From Ciona savignyi (Eukaryota > Chordata > Ascidiacea > Phlebobranchia > Cionidae): a stretch of DNA of 64,000 bases. The notes below the pieces were generated by a model, which saw only the letters and a program-made list of their open reading frames with translations, was not told the DNA's origin and ran no database searches. The DNA lies in assembly GCA_000149265.1 (NCBI GenBank), contig CH003124.1, forward strand, positions 58,846 through 122,845. The letters run 5' to 3'. Below, piece after piece: positions 10,125-21,847 of this stretch. How positions within the stretch are numbered: position 1 is the stretch's first letter; each line of letters starts with the position of its first letter. Both the position numbers and the translations under genes were made by a program.

Positions 10125-12658
10125 GTAATCTGAGGATTGCCCGTGTGGTAACGCTCCCTTATGTATTCGCGCGGTAATCTGAGGATTGCCCGTGTGGTAA
10201 CGCTCCCTTATGTATTCGCGCGGTAATCTGACGATTGCCCGTGTGGTAACGCTCCCTTACGTATTTGCGAGGTAATCTGACGATTGCTCGTGTGGTAACG
10301 CTTCCTTACGTATATGCGAGGTTATCTGACGATTGCCCGTGTGGTAACGCTCCCTTACGTATTTGCGAGGTAATGTGACGATTACCCGTGTGGTAACGCT
10401 CCCTTACGTATTTGCGAGGTAATGTGACGATTACCCGTGTGGTAACGCTCCCTTACGTATTTGCGAGGTAATGTGACGATTACCCGTGTGGTAACGCTCC
10501 CTTACGTATTTGCGAGGTAATGTGACGATTACCCGTGTGGTAACGCTCCCTTACGTATTTGCGAGGTAATCTGACGATTGCCCGTGTGGTAACGCTCCCT
10601 TACGTATTCGCGAGGTAATCTGATGAGTGCCCGTGTGGTAACGCTTTCTTACGTATCCGCGAGGTAATCTGACGATTGCCCGTGTGGTAACGCTCCCTTA
10701 CGTATTCGCGAGGTAATCTGATGAGTGCCCGTGTGGTAACGCTTTCTTACGTATCCGCGAGGTAATCTGACGATTACCCGTGTGGTAACGCTCCCTTACG
10801 TATTTGCGAGGTAATCTGATGAGTGCCCGTGTGGTAACGCTTTCTTACGTATCCGCGAGGTAATCTGACGATTGCCCGTGTGGTAACGCTTCCTTACGTA
10901 TTCGCGAGGTAATCTGACGATTGCCCGTGTGGTAACGCTTTCTTACGTATTCGCGAGGTAATCTGACGATTGCCCGTGTGGTAACGCTTTCTTACGTATT
11001 CGCGAGGTAATCTGACGATTGCCCGTGTGGTAACGCTTCCTTACGTATTCGCGAGGTAATCTGACGATTGCCCGTGTGGTAACGCTTTCTTACGTATTCG
11101 CGAGGTAATCTGACGATTGCCCGTGTGGTAACGCTTTCTTACGTATTCGCGAGGTAATCTGACGATTGCCCGTGTGATAACGCTCCCTTAAGTATTCGCG
11201 AGGTAATCTGACGATTGCCCGTGTGGTAACGCTTTCTTACGTATTCGCGAGGTAATCTGACGATTGCCCGTGTGGTAACGCTTTCTTACGTATTCGCGAG
11301 GTAATCTGACGATTGCCCGTGTGATAACGCTCCCTTAAGTATTCGCGAGGTAATCTGACGATTGCCCGTGTGGTAACGCTTTCTTACGTATTCGCGAGGT
11401 AATCTGACGATTGCCCGTGTGGTAACGCTTTCTTACGTATTCGCGAGGTAATCTGACGATTGCCCGTGTGGTAACGCTTTCTTACGTATTCGCGAGGTAA
11501 TCTGACGATTGCCCGTGTGGTAACGCTTTCTTACGTATTCGCGAGGTAATCTGACGATTGCCCGTGTGATAACGCTCCCTTACGTATTTGCGAGGTAATG
11601 TGACGATTACCCGTGTGGTAACGCTCCCTTACGTATTTGCGAGGTAATCTGACGATTGCCCGTGTGGTAACGCTCCCTTACGTATTCGCGAGGTAATCTG
11701 ATGAGTGCCCGTGTGGTAACGCTTTCTTACGTATCCGCGAGGTAATCTGACGATTGCCCGTGTGGTAACGCTCCCTTACGTATTCGCGAGGTAATCTGAT
11801 GAGTGCCCGTGTGGTAACGCTTTCTTACGTATCCGCGAGGTAATCTGACGATTACCCGTGTGGTAACGCTCCCTTACGTATTTGCGAGGTAATCTGATGA
11901 GTGCCCGTGTGGTAACGCTTTCTTACGTATCCGCGAGGTAATCTGACGATTGCCCGTGTGGTAACGCTTCCTTACGTATTCGCGAGGTAATCTGACGATT
12001 GCCCGTGTGGTAACGCTTTCTTACGTATTCGCGAGGTAATCTGACGATTGCCCGTGTGGTAACGCTTTCTTACGTATTCGCGAGGTAATCTGACGATTGC
12101 CCGTGTGGTAACGCTCCCTTACGTATTCGCGAGGTAATCTGACGATTGCCCGTGTGGTAACGCTACCTTACGTATTCGCGAGTTAATCCGACGATTGCCC
12201 GTGTGGTAACGCTTCCTTACGTATTCGCGAGGTAATCTGACGATTACCCGTGTGGTAACGCTCCCTTACGTATTCGCGAGGTAATCTGACGATTGCCCGT
12301 GTGGTAACGCTTCCTTACGTATTCGCGAGGTAATCTGACGATTACCCGTGTGGTAACGCTTCCTTACGTATTCGCGAGGTAATCTGACGATTGCCCGTGT
12401 CGTAACGCTTCCTTACGTATTCGCGAGGTAATCTGACGATTGCCCGTGTGGTAACGCTCCCTTTCGTATTCTCGAGGTAATCTAACGATTGCCCGTGTGG
12501 TAACGCCTCCTTACGTATTCGCGAGGTAATCTGACGATTGCCCGTGTGGTAACGCTCCCTTTCGTATTCGTGAGGTAATCAAATGATTGCCCGTGTGGTA
12601 ACGCTCCCTTACGTATTCGCGAGTTAATCCGACGATTGCCCGTGTGGTAACGCTTTCT
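10125..12658 (+). repeat. 49-bp tandem array (about 51 copies), derived from SINE-A
   Basis: Head-to-tail copies of a unit beginning GGTAATCTGACGATTGCCCG and continuing TGTGGTAACGCTTTCTTACG then TATTCGCGA. The segment ATCTGACGATTGCCCGTGTG is the same as part of the dispersed SINE-A (GTGATCTGACGATTGCCCGT), so the unit was recruited from that element. Variants (CTCCC or TTTC, TTTGC or TTCGC, TGATGAGTGCCC) recur in blocks. A block at 10621 repeats at 11699, exactly 1078 bases (22 units) later, showing a higher-order duplication. No spacers, no coding sense and no protein genes nearby, so this is a minisatellite and not a CRISPR array. Confidence 0.95.
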
Positions 12659-13759
12659 TTACTATTTCCATCCACGATAATAAAACATCAATATCCTACC
12701 CTTCAACCAAGTATAGAACACCATCCCATACAACCACGAGTTTAAAGTATTTCTTGGAAGTTTAAATTCCGTTGATGAATGACGCATCCTTACAAGTATA
12801 TTCTACCACATGATACAAATCGCTAAAATTCACTTCGATCCATGTCTATCAATCATATGGAGTACCTTGTGTGTTTAGCTGAGATTCTGCTTACTTGCGA
12901 AAGCTTTAAATCAGGTGATTAAAGTCACATATTTGTAACAAGGTTAAACAACATCACACCACTAATATTATGCAACACCAATGTGTAAGTAATCTGCGAT
13001 GTGTAAACTGCAATGTGTAATAAAAGTGTTCATTTACACAAGATTAAGCAACAGTTCAACTACAAATATTTTCATTCACCATAACAACAAATTGTCATTA
13101 AAAGGCGATTCATAGTTTTAAACTCAAATGTATGGTGTCGTTGCTTTTTCCCTTTCCTGCCATATTTATCATTTGAAAGTACCCAATTTTATTTCACTTG
13201 TCATTTATGGGATAAAATCAACAAACAATTATTATCATCAATCATCATCCGTTAACGAGACATTTCACAGACGCTTGCTTCATATGTGCCACCGATAGCA
13301 CAGCAGGTCGATGGCTTGCATGCAATAATCACAAACCAGATCTACCCTGAATAAAATGTCATTAAACAAGTTAAGCAATGTTTTCTACGACACAAACAAC
13401 CATAAAGACAAATATGTGAGAGGTAAATACGGCAAAGGGAAATCGTAACCGGCTGGTTTATGGATCGGTTACCACGCCAAAAAATTTAAAAAAATACGTA
13501 TGTTTTAGGGTATGGTCTTGTGGCCGAATTGTTAAAGCATCAGATAAATAACTTCTGTAGTTTTGCCGTTTTTTCCTGCTTTCTTAACTTAAAATAATTA
13601 TGCCATTCTTCTTTAATGTAATGAAGGAGCAAAAAATAAATTAAAATAAACTAAACATTACTCTTAAACGCCCCTTAACATAAGCCCCGATAACTCGACT
13701 GTGGGCACACGGTAATTTGAGGCGCATTGCTTGGTGTACAAATTTATTTGTTAAAAGGT

Positions 13760-13863
13760 TGGTCATATGGTCGAACGGTTAACGCGACCGATACATGTTT
13801 GTACTGCTAACAATATTAGTAACAAGCCCATCATGGGTTCGAAACTTGACTCAGTGAAAAAAT
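13760..13863 (+). mobile_element. SINE-B (tRNA-like, ~100 bp)
   Basis: It begins GGTCATATGGTCGAACGGTT (A-box-like) and carries CATCATGGGTTCGAAACTTG, a good B-box match (GGTTCGAA), followed by an A-rich tail. The head resembles a Leu or Ser tRNA, which in the family read GTGGCCGAATGGTTAA. Confidence 0.75.
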
Positions 13864-14082
13864 AAATTTAATATTCCTTACGGTTAATACGATTTTCTTT
13901 TTCAGATTACTTGAAGTTTATAAATTTGGTGTTTTTCCTTGTAATGTAGCAAACAGTATAACTAACTTATTGCATTGAAGAGCACAGTTATGCTTCTGGG
14001 TGGCCAATAGACTAAGTGTGTGGTTTATTCGGACGAAGCGTTTGTGGGGTTTTGATGGATCTGCCTGTATGAAAAAAAAGTA

Positions 14083-14185
14083 CGGTCGTGTGGCCAAATG
14101 GTTAACGCGACCGATACATATACCGACTCTTATACTAAAAACGGTCCTGGTGACAAGGGGTTCGAAACTTGGCTCGCTAAAAAAA
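14083..14185 (+). mobile_element. SINE-B
   Basis: It starts TACGGTCGTGTGGCCAAATG, has ACGCGACCGATACATATACC in the middle, a GGGGTTCGAAACTTGGCTCG B-box, and an A-rich tail. Confidence 0.8.
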
Positions 14186-14277
14186 ACAAAAAAAAACGGA
14201 AAGTCGTAACCGGATGGTTTATGGATCGGTTACCACGCCAAAGCACATAACGTCCGACTGCGTCTTACGTATATTTT

Positions 14278-14395
14278 AGGGTACTGTCGTGTGGCCGAAT
14301 TGTTAAAGCGCCAGATAAATATTGATTTCTATATAATAACCGGTCTTAGCCACAAGCCAATCTTGGGTTCTATACCCACCCCGGTATAAATAAAA
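14278..14395 (+). mobile_element. SINE-B, diverged
   Basis: GTGTGGCCGAATTGTTAAAG head and CAATCTTGGGTTCTATACCC in place of the B-box. A related piece lies at about 13515-13560. Confidence 0.65.
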
Positions 14396-15599
14396 TAAAT
14401 GGGTTTATTATCAAAAATAACGACCCAATATCAAATCTTTGCAGTATGGTGTTTTAAATACAGTCCAATTTATTACAGTGTGTATAAAACGTAATCGTCA
14501 TAAAACGATAAAATCGAACGGTGCACAAAGCACACATGTCTGATGCATATTATGTTGGCGTCATCAAGAATACTCGGATGTTTGTCTTCTATTGTTTGCC
14601 GACGATTCGCATCTCTAAGATAAAATTGTTTTCTCTAGACTGGTGCGCAAAGGTTGCTTTGTCCCATATAGTAACTGGGCAAATTCAACGTGACAGTATA
14701 ATACAGGGCGACTATTTATAAAGCTTGCAAGTTTGTTTGGGGTTATCGCGATCGACGCGTTTCGTGTGCATACATGTGTACAAGGATAGAACAAGCAAGT
14801 TGATCGTTTATTCGGCGAAGACGCAACTGTGGGTATATATACCAATATGGTTGTGAACTTTAGTTCTATATATATATACAGCCATGTAGAAGGTATAGAT
14901 GAGCGATAAAAGTGCAGAGACGTTTCAGGTTTACAGGAACACATTGTCAAAAGTGGCGTTGTGCACAGAGTTATTTAAAAGATAGAATTTCTGATAAAAA
15001 AGCAGCATTAGATTACAGCCATATTAATAATTAAATATTAGTGTTGTTATCTCTATTTAAATCAGTGTTAATATCAGTGCAGTATTAAAAAGTGTTTTTG
15101 TATTTTCTGTTTACTACCGTTCTGTTTACTTTTTAGCGAAATGAACATACACCTCTTTTAGGAAAGTTAACACCCACGATTTCCATATCTAAAACAACAA
15201 CTTTTGATAGATTATTATAAATTAGTTAGCTGAAAAGGGAATTTCATGTTTATTTTTAGCACTGTGTTTTTTTTGACGAAAAGTAATCGATTCTTAACGC
15301 CTGGCTGCGTTTTGTTGATAGTAAATTCGTAGTTTTGGGGCGTTGTTTTTTTTCTAATCGAATTATCCAACGCTCGTAAAACAGCCTTGAAATTATGACG
15401 AATTTTGCGGCGAAACACTGCCAGCAGATCACGTACAACGAAACCCCCAAAAAGGCTGTATTTACATAGCATTTAACGAGTATATTGTTAAACGTTATAC
15501 TGCATATCGCTTATTTATGCGTCGGCATCTAGTAGTAACTAGCTATATGCTTTTACATATAGCTACAGGGCTTGATTGAACCTGATCACCCGTTGATTT

Positions 15600-15705
15600 G
15601 TTCGTGTGGACGAATGGTTAGCGCGACCGATTCATAAACCAAAAAGCGAGTTGTTGACCAACCGATACAGCGGTCGAAATTTGACCTCGTGGAAAATTAA
15701 AAAAA
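15600..15705 (+). mobile_element. SINE-B
   Basis: Head TTCGTGTGGACGAATGGTTA, then GCGCGACCGATTCATA, and a decayed B-box GCGGTCGAAATTTGACC with A-rich tail. Confidence 0.7.
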
Positions 15706-15819
15706 AAAACACTTTATTAATTATTACGTTTTTTTATTTAAGCTGCACCTTTGACCAATTACTGTAGACTTGTCCTAATTTTTGGGTTTTGTTTTGCAAA
15801 TGGCAGTTGTTTTTGCCAG

Positions 15820-15920
15820 GTTAAGTTTTGAACCCACCATTGCCCCGTCCCGAAGACCTTTTTATACATAATCCTTGAAATGAATCAGACGCGCTAACCA
15901 TTCGTCCACACAACCGTTTA
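15820..15920 (-). mobile_element. SINE-B, reverse orientation
   Basis: Reverse-strand B-box region GTTTTGAACCCACCATTG and head CGCTAACCATTCGTCCACAC. A second decayed copy follows to about 16045. Confidence 0.7.
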
Positions 15921-16329
15921 AACCCAGTCTCGTTACTCAGACCAAGTTTTGCGCGTTTAATAGGGCGTTCCCAGGGCCGTTTTATATATATAATCCTTAT
16001 TTTTTTATGAACCGGTCCATACGACCGTTCTAACCGTGATTAGTCGCTCACTAGAGGAATATAACCGACATAATGTAGCGGACGTATTAGAGCACCGACG
16101 ACAATGTTATTGCTTCATTAACACCGGTAATAGGTTAACGATATTGTTCCAAACCCCATTAAGCTCTCCTATTTAGTCGGTGAATTGAATGGAGGTAATT
16201 GGTAATTACGACCGCGTATTCAAGTTTAATGAACGAATGGATTATCTGGTCGACCATTTACCACGTTTTACTAATAGCCCACCTACACACGTTTGTTAGT
16301 GGACCGCGGAATTACTTAGTAAGAATGAA

Positions 16330-16545
16330 GGAAAACTAAAAGAATGGAAAGGAGGGAAACTGCACACTTAAATAAAGATTATAGCGTTAAAGTTAGTGTT
16401 AAACATGGGGTTGGAGTTAGGGTTAGTTCTGGGGTTGAGATTAGTGTTTAGGGAAGGGTTAAAATTAATTTCCATAGTTTTAGTGAGCAGTTTCCCTTTT
16501 TTCCTTTTTCCACTCCTTTTAGTATTGCCCTTAAGAATGACAGGT
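16330..16545. mobile_element. Foldback/MITE-like element
   Basis: Left end AAAGGAGGGAAACTGCACAC, interior GGGGTTGGAGTTAGGGTTAG, right end GAGCAGTTTCCC..CCTTTTAGTATTGCCC. This is the same family as at 7062 and 17640. The terminal inverted repeats are purine-rich on one side and pyrimidine-rich on the other. Confidence 0.8.
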
Positions 16546-17639
16546 AAACTCTGGGAAGTTTAAAACATAAAAAAACGCGATTAGTCAAGATAGCAATAAC
16601 AGTTCGGGGAAAACCGTGGGCTGATTGACTTAAACTTGTTTGGATGAATGTGTTTGGTTGTAGAAATTCCCAATGACGAATGTATAAGGTTGTCGTTGAG
16701 TTATGAAGGGAAATTTGAACATCAAAGGAATAACCGTTGTTTTCGTAAGATAACTTATCTGTTTTGCCCACTGTGCAGATTGTGGTACAATTTAGTGCAG
16801 TTTTTTGCATCTTTAAAAAACAATAACTAACAAATCTTAAAACACAGCAAAAGTCAAGCGGAAAAAAAACGGCAAAACGACAGTCGTTATAACTCGTCAT
16901 CGAAAAATAAATATTAACAGTTTTAAAAAATATTGGGTCGTGGACGTAAATTCAAAGTCACGTCCACCTAAAATAGCAAACTATTGGGTTCATGGATATG
17001 ATAGGATATTTATGTTTTATCCCCGTCTATGGGAATCACAAGTTGCGTTAGTTATTAAGAAAATATACATGACTGTAAGATTTACTAACCCTAATAGCGC
17101 TGTGGAAATACTAAATAACAATTACCTGTTACCCATGAACTACATTTCACTGGAATAGTTTGAGGTAATAATTCTCAGTAAGCTTTGCTTTAAATCGCCG
17201 TTGGCTATTTTTTGACGCAATTTTGTGAATGTCTTGAATAAATGTTGGCATTAATTCACTTGTTAACAGAAAAAAATTAGTCATAATTATTGATTATAAG
17301 TAACAGGTTCAAATAGAGGATTAGATTTGAAGTGATCTTTATTCTGGGATTACAATTCTTAGAAACGAGCGTTTTACGGTAAGTTGCTGCCAGACTGCTT
17401 ATACACCAGTTTTGTAATCTAAACCGAAATTATAAGAGGCTTCAAAAGAGTTATCGCTTTTTGAGTTCGATTGTTGTATTCTTCATAAGCGGTAATATTG
17501 TTAAACCTTATTATTTACAATTACCGTTAGGTCTGTACGATATGAAAGGAGAGAGTTAAGTGTTTACCATTTTTTTATAAGGATTAATATGTTTTTGCAG
17601 AAAGTACGGCTAGAAGAAAAGGCGTATGGATAACTGCGT

Positions 17640-17865
17640 CAGATTTGGGGAAAACTAAAATAAGAAAAAGCGGGAAAGCGGGAAGGAGGGAAACTACACT
17701 CTAAAATGAAAATTATTAGAGTTAGTTTTATACATATGGTTAAAGTAAGGGTTAGTTCTGGGGTTGAGATTAGTGTTTAGGGAAGGGTCTAAATTGGTTT
17801 TCATAGTTTAGTAAGCAGTTTCCCTCCTTCCCTCCTTCCCTCCCTTTAGCGTTGCCCGTCAGATT
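17640..17865. mobile_element. Foldback/MITE-like element
   Basis: Left end GCGGGAAGGAGGGAAACTAC, interior GGGTTAGTTCTGGGGTTGAG, right end AGCAGTTTCCCTCCTTCCCT then TTTAGCGTTGCCC. This is the best-preserved pair of ends in the window. Confidence 0.82.
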
Positions 17866-17954
17866 TTTAATGAACTCTTCCTCTAAAATGGACGCCGTAT
17901 AGAAATTGTTTGCCATTCGGTATCATAGGGGTTTCAAACCATAACACATGGCTA

Positions 17955-18178
17955 TGTTTCGAACCCATGATGGGATCTTTTTTAAACCCGTTTTACGTAT
18001 AATTCAATGTATGTATCGGTCGCGTTAACCATTCGGCCACAGGATCTTACAAAATTCTGTAAACATTTTTCTTTGTTTAACCGGGCTAGGATTTGAACCC
18101 GAGATGCTCTCGTCCATAAGACCGATATATTCTATAGAATCCGTGGATGTATCGGTCGCGTTATTCATACCACCGCAC
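17955..18178 (-). mobile_element. SINE-B, two reverse copies
   Basis: Copies at about 17955-18045 and 18083-18178 each have TTTGAACCC or TTCGAACCC (reverse B-box) and CGGTCGCGTTAACCATTCGG or its remnant. They are head-to-tail in the same orientation. Confidence 0.75.
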
Positions 18179-19064
18179 AAACGTACGCTGCGTCAGATTT
18201 ATCGTATTTTTGCTGATAACAGTTAATGGCTGACCACATGTTGCTTCGTGGTCCGCCCGATGTATCTTTCTCGGCCGAGAATAAATTATTCATCATTGAT
18301 TAAAGGAAATACTAATATTGCAAGGATGCTCATGAATATTAACGAATATTACCGCGTTTATATAATGTAATACCTTAACACGCCAACACGACATTACTAC
18401 TGGAATTACACCACGCTTGATAATACTTGCCAATGCTACGTGTTAACAGAATATGTAAAATATAAAGTCAAACGCAGAGGATATAATTGAGTAAATACAA
18501 ATATAACATGCGTGGACGATTAGCAAACTCTACTTTATCGTGTGTAGGTGGTTGGTGCTAGTCTAGTCACTGCAGTTACAGTAAACAGATTACTTGCTAA
18601 ATACATTTGGCGTTAGGTAATTGTTTAATTCAAATAGTCTAGGTGTTTCTACTTTTTTTATATCAAGTAAATGATTTTGGTATGTTTTCGTTTCGTCGAG
18701 TTTGTGACTGATTTAAAGAAACATTTTATATTTGAATTCTATATATTAAAATTCGGTCCAGGAAAATAATTATTTGTTACTAAACAGGCCAAGATATGTG
18801 AAATGTGTTAAATATTAATAAGTTAGTCATCGGGTAACCCCCGCTAAGAAATTTTGTAAACAAGTTTGCGAGAGGTAAAGTCGACACGAGAGATTTCATG
18901 TTTGACATTTATCATTGATAGATAAGGCAAGTATGGTTTTGTGAATGGGGTGCTTTTTTCGAATAAAGCTTTATAAGAGACGAAGATTTTACGACAACTC
19001 GCATAACTAAATATATATCGGAATAATGAAGTCAGGCGCTATCCCATTAGGAAGATGAAAAATA

Positions 19065-19368
19065 GGTGATAGGATAGAATAGTTATGTTTATCCCCGTGA
19101 ATGGGAAAACCAAGTGGGTTAACACACGGGCAATCGTCAGATTACCTCGCGCCCACTGTCGGGTTACCGGGGCTATTGCAGTGTGTTGTGTATGATATAT
19201 ACGTTCCTTTAATTTGGTAGAACCCATTATTCCGCTGGATTCAGGCAATGTCCGTTAAGTGCCTTGCCAAAGGATACAACCGACTAGCTAGCGATTAGTT
19301 TCAAACCTTAAACCTTTCGGCTGAAATGCGCCGCACGAATCCACCAGATTAACCGGTCGGACAACGGG
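19065..19368 (-). mobile_element. SINE-A, near full-length
   Basis: From the tail (GATAGGATAGAATAGTTATG) through GGGTTACCGGGGCTATTGCA and CCAAAGGATACAACCGACTA to the tRNA-like head ending TTAACCGGTCGGAC. About 300 bp and a useful reference copy. Confidence 0.88.
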
Positions 19369-20389
19369 ATAGGAAAGGAAAACTCCAGACTTAAAAATTG
19401 GGGCGTAAGGGTTAGTGTTAAGGCTGGAGTTAAAGTTAATAGGGCTAAGTCCTTTTAGATTAGAGTTCGGGTTTACTTTAGGGTTATTTCCCGAGTTAAG
19501 ATTAGTGTTGTGTCCAAGGGCTTGGGTTTAATTTAGGGTATTTCTTTAGTTAAGATCAGTGTTCTTTCCGGGGGTAAAACTCGTTTTTTTTAACCGAGTT
19601 AAGTTTCGAACCCATAATGATCTCATTAATAAAATTGTTTTTGTATAGATGTTGGGGTAGTTTGTTCCTTAATTAAACCCCACCTCTAATCTCGTAGTTA
19701 GTACTTTAAATGTCAATTTCTCTCTTTCCTACCGTTTAGCGCTGCCCAATTTTTTGCGATTTTACAGGTCCAGGTAATGGATTCGTTTTTTAAGTCGTAT
19801 AGCTTGATTTATGAATGGTGGTCTTGAGATAAAAGATTGATTGATTGTTTATTCAATTTTTCCCTCAGCTTTAAAACATGGCAAACGAATCAAATCACGA
19901 CACAGGAACAAGAAAAGACGGCAAAACGAACAGTCATTAAAAAAAGAATATAATTTAATAAATATAGCTGACCTGGCTGCCAAACTTAAGCAAAAGAATT
20001 GTTGATATTAGCGACTTTAAAAAATGGTTTTGTAGACGCCGTTTAAAACAAAAGGTCTCTTAGTTCAAAAGACTTTTAGTAGCTTATAATCAATATAGCT
20101 CGGCTGTACAGAAATCCACTATCAGTTTGAAACTTTTCAGATGACTTTTCAGCTTCTCGTAATTCAGCATCGATAACCACCTTTTGACAGTGATTGTCAT
20201 CGTCTGTAAATAATGAAGCGAAACCAAAATTCCGATAATCAATAGTATTGATCTTTTATGACGTCATGCTGTCGTCATAACGTTTACGCATATTTGACGA
20301 GGCATAAAGTAAAGTCCGACTTTATATGAACATCAGCCCAAGGGAGCTACTTCTTTTCGCTTAAATAGCTGGCTTACTCCTTTGCTTCA

Positions 20390-20640
20390 ACCAGAGTTAG
20401 GCCGGTTATACAGTTTAACTAGTCGTACCAGCGTCGACGGCCTCTGGCTCGTTGGTTGTGTCCTTTGGCAAGCCACTTGGCAGATGCCACCAAAACCCAG
20501 TGTATTAATGGGCTTTTCTAAGACTGTTTTTTTTAATATAAACAAAGCGTTAATAGATCCGGCAACCCAACGGTAGATGCGAGGTAATCTGACGATTGCT
20601 CGTGTGTTAACGCCCATTTACCCATTCATGAGGGTAAAAA
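20390..20640 (+). mobile_element. SINE-A, old diverged copy
   Basis: Recognisable by TGGCTCGTTGGTTGTGTCCT, ATTAATGGGCTTTTCTA, GCGAGGTAATCTGACGATTG and CCCATTCATGAGGGTAAA. The head is decayed. It lies just upstream of the promoter-like segment of the zinc transporter. Confidence 0.65.
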
Positions 20641-20797
20641 ATGAATATTGTATCCTGAACTAAAATCTTATGTTGTGTTTATGAAATTTGTCAACAGATT
20701 CAAATTTTTAAAGACTGATATTTTATAAACTGTGCACTTATAAAAATTGTATTTCTTTGTCCAATTTACGTCGTTTTTTCGTCAAATTCCACTTTTT

Positions 20798-20920
20798 CGC
20801 GCATGCGCAGAGCGCCGCACGTGGTCATTTTGGAAAAATCGAGAAACCGGCTAACTTTTGCACACGACACAATTGGGATTTACCAGTTTTGCGGAAGGTA
20901 CTAAGATCAGTGAGATGGGT
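20798..20920 (+). promoter_or_regulatory. Putative promoter and 5' UTR exon of the ZIP gene
   Basis: CGCGCATGCGCA at 20798-20809 is an exact match to the palindromic NRF-1/alpha-Pal consensus, followed by GCACGTGG, an E-box. This is a local CpG-rich spot in AT-rich DNA. Downstream, GTGAGATGG is followed by GTAAGTGG, a strong splice donor near 20918, fitting a short non-coding first exon. TGCACAC at 20859-20865 fits the metal-response core TGCRCNC, but one short match is weak evidence. Assignment to the downstream transporter is inferred from position and strand. Confidence 0.5.
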
Positions 20921-21466
20921 AAGTGGATTCAATGATTATTTCAATTCGTCTGGTGCGTGTGTAGGTAGCGTTTTAACATTTAGTGTGTTTTGGTGACTTT
21001 TGGTAAATTAAATAATTCCAAAATAACTATTTACAATAAAAAACTCAAGTAGTATAGTTATTGGATATACCGGTACTAGTACATACTGTTTTTCAGTAAA
21101 ATAAGCGGTATTTGTGTAATATTTTTAAGATATACACTTATTTTTACAGTTGAATATATTTTTTTACGTTAGTTTTGGCTGTCACGTCTAAATATGCCTT
21201 AAGTAAATATTTGATTGGATTTTAGACTTGTTTTAATGACTAACGTTTTGCTGTTTCTTTTTCCGTTTTCCAATTTTTTTCAAAAGGCCCCTTTAATGGT
21301 GGAAACAAAACCAAACTAAACTATCATAGTTTTTTATTTTGCTAGGCCTTTAAATTAACCTGTAAATAGTCTTCTAACTTAAAAGCCCATTTAATATACT
21401 ACCTAATAGTAAAAATCTATATTTTGAGTCTCAAATAAGTCTTCTCTTTATGTTTTGTTTTATTAG

Positions 21467-21768
21467 TCCGGCCCGATGGTCTAGCGGTTAAGTGCGTCGC
21501 CTTTCAATCGAAAGGTTGCAGGTGCGAAACTGGTCGCTAGCTAGTCGGTTGTGTCCTTGGGCAAGGCACTTTACGGACATTGCCTGAATCCAGCGGATTA
21601 ATGGGTTCTACCAAATTGAAGAAACATGTCTATCACATACAACACACTGCAATAGCTCCGGTAACCCGACGATGGGCGCGAGGTGATCTGACGATTGCCC
21701 GTGTGATAACCCCTGGGGTTTTCCCATTCACGGGGATAAACATGAATATCCTATCCTATCCTATCCTT
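21467..21768 (+). mobile_element. SINE-A, full-length reference copy
   Basis: The head reads GTCCGGCCCGATGGTCTAGC, then GTTGCAGGTGCGAAACTGG (B-box-like). The centre has GAACGTG-like and ACACACTGCAATAGCTCCGG segments. The tail is ACGGGGATAAACATGAATAT with CCTATCCTATCC. It is tRNA-derived by its internal promoter layout and has no coding capacity. Confidence 0.88.
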
Positions 21769-21847
21769 AGCTTGGTTAACATAAGGTAAAATATAAAAAA
21801 GAAAAAACAAGTTACAATAACCGGTTTATTTTCCATAACAGTTGCCT

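Larger units (their letters stand above)
12660..19060. other. Intergenic DNA without recognisable genes
   Basis: About 6.4 kb between the 49-bp array and the region upstream of the zinc transporter. It holds SINE-B copies in both orientations, two foldback elements and scattered AT-rich DNA. No open frame here shows protein-like composition, splice structure or a family motif. Open frames at 14615-14950 and 16448-16900 on the minus strand look like chance. Confidence 0.6.

Noticed and set aside
10125-12658. CRISPR array
   Set aside because: The 49-bp units are contiguous, have no unique spacers, occur in animal DNA and derive from a SINE.
13757-14395. Functional tRNA genes of Leu/Ser type
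   Set aside because: The A- and B-box-like sequences occur in dispersed SINE-B copies with A-rich tails and variable middles, without a proper cloverleaf, so they are retroelements rather than tRNA genes.
14615-14950. 111-residue minus-strand frame
   Set aside because: No domain, no splice context, Cys- and Ser-rich random-looking sequence in intergenic DNA.
16448-16900. 150-residue minus-strand frame
   Set aside because: It crosses a foldback element and a dispersed repeat, has biased composition and no splice or family signal.
21580-21789. Repeated frames reading [21 protein letters not shown]
   Set aside because: These recur at many positions because they are translations of SINE-A copies; SINEs do not encode protein.
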